Part shown: positions 62,328-64,000 of the stretch, piece after piece
How positions within the stretch are numbered: the first letter of the stretch is position 1
Layout: each line of letters begins with the position of its first letter
The notes under the pieces: generated by a model
What the model was told of the DNA's origin: nothing
The model's input: only the letters and a program-made list of their open reading frames with translations
The model's database searches: none
Assembly (NCBI RefSeq): GCF_910578895.1
Contig: NZ_CAJTSC010000009.1
Coordinates: 12,343 to 76,342, forward strand
DNA: 64,000 nucleotides
Origin: an uncultured Bacteroides sp.
GTDB taxonomy: Bacteria; Bacteroidota; Bacteroidia; Bacteroidales; Bacteroidaceae
Direction: 5' to 3'
Translations under genes and position numbers: made by a program

Positions 62328-63139
62328 TACTTATGTGTAGCGGCAAAGGTCTGCACAATAGAGAAACCTACTTCGTCAAGGCTATAAGTCAGCTTATCAA
62401 TCTTATTGGTATAATAATTATAAGAGATTACAGCCAAGGCGCCGGTCAAAATACCGAAAGCCGTATTAATCAAAGCCTCCGAAATACCTTGCGACAATGC
62501 CATAGAGTCCGCACTGCCTCCGGCAGCCAAAGCGGCAAACGAACGAATCATACCGATAACCGTTCCCAACAATCCCATCAATGTACCCAAAGTAGTAATG
62601 GTACCAATAATCGGCAAATTCTGTTCCATCATAGGCAGCTCCAATGCGGTGGCTTCTTCCAGTTCTTTCTGGATGGCAAGCAATTTTTGGTCTTTCGTCA
62701 ATTCGCCATCATTCTCCATTTCAGCATATTTCTTTAGAGTAGCGTTCACCACATTGGCCACAGAACCACGTTGTGCATCACATATTGCTTGCGCTTTCTT
62801 CATATCACCTACGGCCAAAGCAGCTTTGATATTGGCAACAAACTTCACCAAAGAACCTTTACCGAAAGCAGCGCGAATAGCGATATAACGTTCAATGCTC
62901 AATGCAATAACAGTAAGCAAGAGGGTCTGAATCACCGGAACAATAAATCCGCCTTTATAAATAGTGCCCAGGAAGTTTCCAGGCAATGGATGGTTGTTCG
63001 GATCATTGTTCATAAAATTGGAAGGATTTCCAAGAACGAAGTTGAAAATAAGCACGGCAATGATAAAACAAATTACAATTACCCAACCGGCGGACTTAAT
63101 GCCTTTAAAAGAGGCTGTTTTTTCTTGAGTTGTTTTCAT
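62327..63139 (-). CDS. exbB: ExbB/TolQ/MotA-family proton channel
   Basis: 270 residues. N-terminal membrane helix (about 16-36), a ~60-residue insert, then two helices in the ExbB core (GGFIVPVIQTLLLTVIALSI; PIIGTITTLGTLMGLLGTVI; GILTGALAVISYNYY). It forms the stator of the TonB complex with the ExbD proteins encoded downstream. First gene of the operon. Confidence 0.95.
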   Translation of the reverse strand: MKTTQEKTASFKGIKSAGWVIVICFIIAVLIFNFVLGNPSNFMNNDPNNHPLPGNFLGTIYKGGFIVPVIQTLLLTVIALSIERYIAIRAAFGKGSLVKFVANIKAALAVGDMKKAQAICDAQRGSVANVVNATLKKYAEMENDGELTKDQKLLAIQKELEEATALELPMMEQNLPIIGTITTLGTLMGLLGTVIGMIRSFAALAAGGSADSMALSQGISEALINTAFGILTGALAVISYNYYTNKIDKLTYSLDEVGFSIVQTFAATHK

Positions 63140-63321
63140 GATTAAAAGTTTAATTGTTAGTATTAAAATTGACTTTAAGCATAAAGCGTAGAGGAATAAC
63201 TTCCCTCTTACGGACCAATAGGGCGTAATTCATCCTTGCAACCTCATTCATCACAAAGCACATACAGGTCACCTACTCTCACTGCCTTTCAAAGGGAAAA
63301 AGAAGGGAAGGGGGAAATTAA

Positions 63322-63361
63322 AAATAAGGAAATAAGGAAATAAGGAAATAAAGAAATCAGT
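63322..63361. repeat. Octad tandem repeat AAATAAGG
   Basis: AAATAAGG three times, then AAATAAAG and AAATCAGT, at 63322-63361, with exact 8 bp spacing. It lies just after the stop of the small secreted-protein gene, in the direction of exbB. The rest of the gap 63140-63321 holds nothing I can name. Confidence 0.8.
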
Positions 63362-63363
63362 AA

Positions 63364-63804
63364 TTAAATCAAGATCCGCCGAAGCGTATAGATGTAGTAA
63401 TCGCTACCCGTCACTGTATAGTGTAGGGGTTTAGCTGAGAAATATCGTTTAAACCGATTATGCAAATTTGCATGATTGGATAGTAACAGGTATATATTTC
63501 TGAGAAATACATTATCTCCTATTACTCTGCGTATACGTTGTTGAATGGAAAAACAAACCTCAGAAACAGGCTCAACGCTCACCCCAATACCCGTCATCCA
63601 TGAATATTGGATAACTTCGGAACTTAAGCTTTCCTGCTTGTTTTTTTCAGATGAAACCAACGAGCATGAAGACATAGCAGTAGAAACCTTATAAGATTTG
63701 GAGAAATTTACATTGCCGATAGCAAAGGATACAGTTTCTCCACTAATAATACAGGTAAGTATCAATAGTATGCCAATCCAGTATGTCTTTACAATCGTTT
63801 TCAT
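63364..63804 (-). CDS. Small secreted protein, function unknown
   Basis: 146 residues with a signal peptide (MKTIVKTYWIGILLILTCII) and no recognised domain. The mature part has a Ser-rich segment (VSTAMSSCSLVSSEKN) and a basic C-terminal part (QQRIRRVIGDNVFLRN, NLHNRFKRYFSAK). It lies upstream of exbB on the same strand, 224 bp away, and may be unrelated to it. It could be a decayed or rapidly changing gene. I do not recognise it. Confidence 0.5.
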   Translation of the reverse strand: MKTIVKTYWIGILLILTCIISGETVSFAIGNVNFSKSYKVSTAMSSCSLVSSEKNKQESLSSEVIQYSWMTGIGVSVEPVSEVCFSIQQRIRRVIGDNVFLRNIYLLLSNHANLHNRFKRYFSAKPLHYTVTGSDYYIYTLRRILI

Positions 63805-63976
63805 GTCGTTTAATAAATATACATAATAAACACATACTGATTGTATTTAGTTTTTCCTCATGACCATTTTCTTGGACTTCCGCGTGAAAACCCTGCAAAA
63901 AGTTCCTTCATTGCCTTGTCATGCTCCTGCCAGGCGCCCCCGGACGGGCGGGGAAAAAGCCTAATAAAAAATAGAA

Positions 63977-64000
63977 ATGGCGGAAGAAAGATCTATTCGT
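63977..64000 (+). CDS. Start of a plus-strand gene cut by the window edge
   Basis: ATG at 63977 opens eight codons to the end of the window (MAEERSIR). It lies after about 170 bp without other ORFs and is directed away from the exb operon. Too short to name; listed as a possible partial gene. Confidence 0.35.

Overview
The window reads as a chromosomal segment of a Bacteroides-type gut bacterium. The evidence is the promoter signature (TAnnTTTG -7 boxes, several with a TTTG -33 box), the gene families (TamL/TamB, GldH, fimbrillin/FISUMP lipoproteins, SPII lipoproteins, TPR-PstS-TonB-ExbD-ExbD-ExbB cluster, U32 peptidase, PSP1/RicT) and the lack of conserved Shine-Dalgarno sequences. No insertion sequence, prophage, CRISPR array or rRNA operon was found; one tRNA gene (initiator tRNA-fMet) is present.

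Layout. 0.4-4.1 kb: radA, an FAD dehydrogenase and a LuxR-type regulator with a pseudo-receiver and a His-rich linker, followed by a TonB-dependent receptor (4.2-6.7). 7-11 kb, minus strand: zinc-ribbon membrane protein, U32 protein, metA. 11.3-17.5 kb, plus strand: fimbrillin-FISUMP lipoprotein behind a promoter-terminator leader, metF, holB, ricT-like, gldH. 17.6-21.6 kb, minus strand: an OmpA-family protein and a modular collagen-like lipoprotein, behind an AT-rich 0.8 kb upstream region. 22.4-29.9 kb: the elongasome genes in order purH-mreB-mreC-mreD-mrdA-rodA (all minus). 30.3-36 kb: M13 peptidase, ABC-F ATPase, nucleotidyltransferase. 36.2-43.1 kb: TamL-TamB. 43.3-50.8 kb: a hybrid kinase (His-Asp-Hpt) coupled to a MATE exporter, an M16 peptidase and a cyclophilin, with a divergent REC-AAA-Fis sigma-54 activator. 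51.3-56 kb: S9 peptidase, RluA synthase, FabG, TetR. 57.2-63.1 kb: tRNA-fMet, then a TPR protein, PstS-like lipoprotein, TonB, two ExbD and ExbB, i.e. a Ton energising operon.

The unexplained part lies in the spaces between genes. (1) Arrays of short dyads repeat with a 22-23 bp period, about two helical turns, at five places: TTCCC-N8-GGGAA type (1-72, 6732-6815), GTTCC-N8-GGAAC type (47028-47225) and RRCATTAATGYC type (34584-34781, 56504-56723). The last two sit inside two paralogous ~470 bp structured elements that differ by one array unit and end in a terminator-like hairpin. (2) Degenerate tandem arrays with period 7 or 8 fill most non-overlapping gaps of the mre/rod and exb operons and other gaps, often as inverted pairs. 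(3) Downstream of the sigma-54 activator lies a near-consensus -24/-12 promoter preceded by four TCCACA motifs at ~10 bp spacing and followed, ~270 nt later, by a strong terminator with no credible ORF between: a candidate sigma-54-dependent small RNA fed by the adjacent phosphorelay.

Many upstream in-frame extensions of genes (MreB, MATE, ExbD, cyclophilin, TPR) are translations of intergenic DNA, several of them of these arrays; shorter starts were chosen there. All functional statements are from reading motifs by eye; no database search was run.
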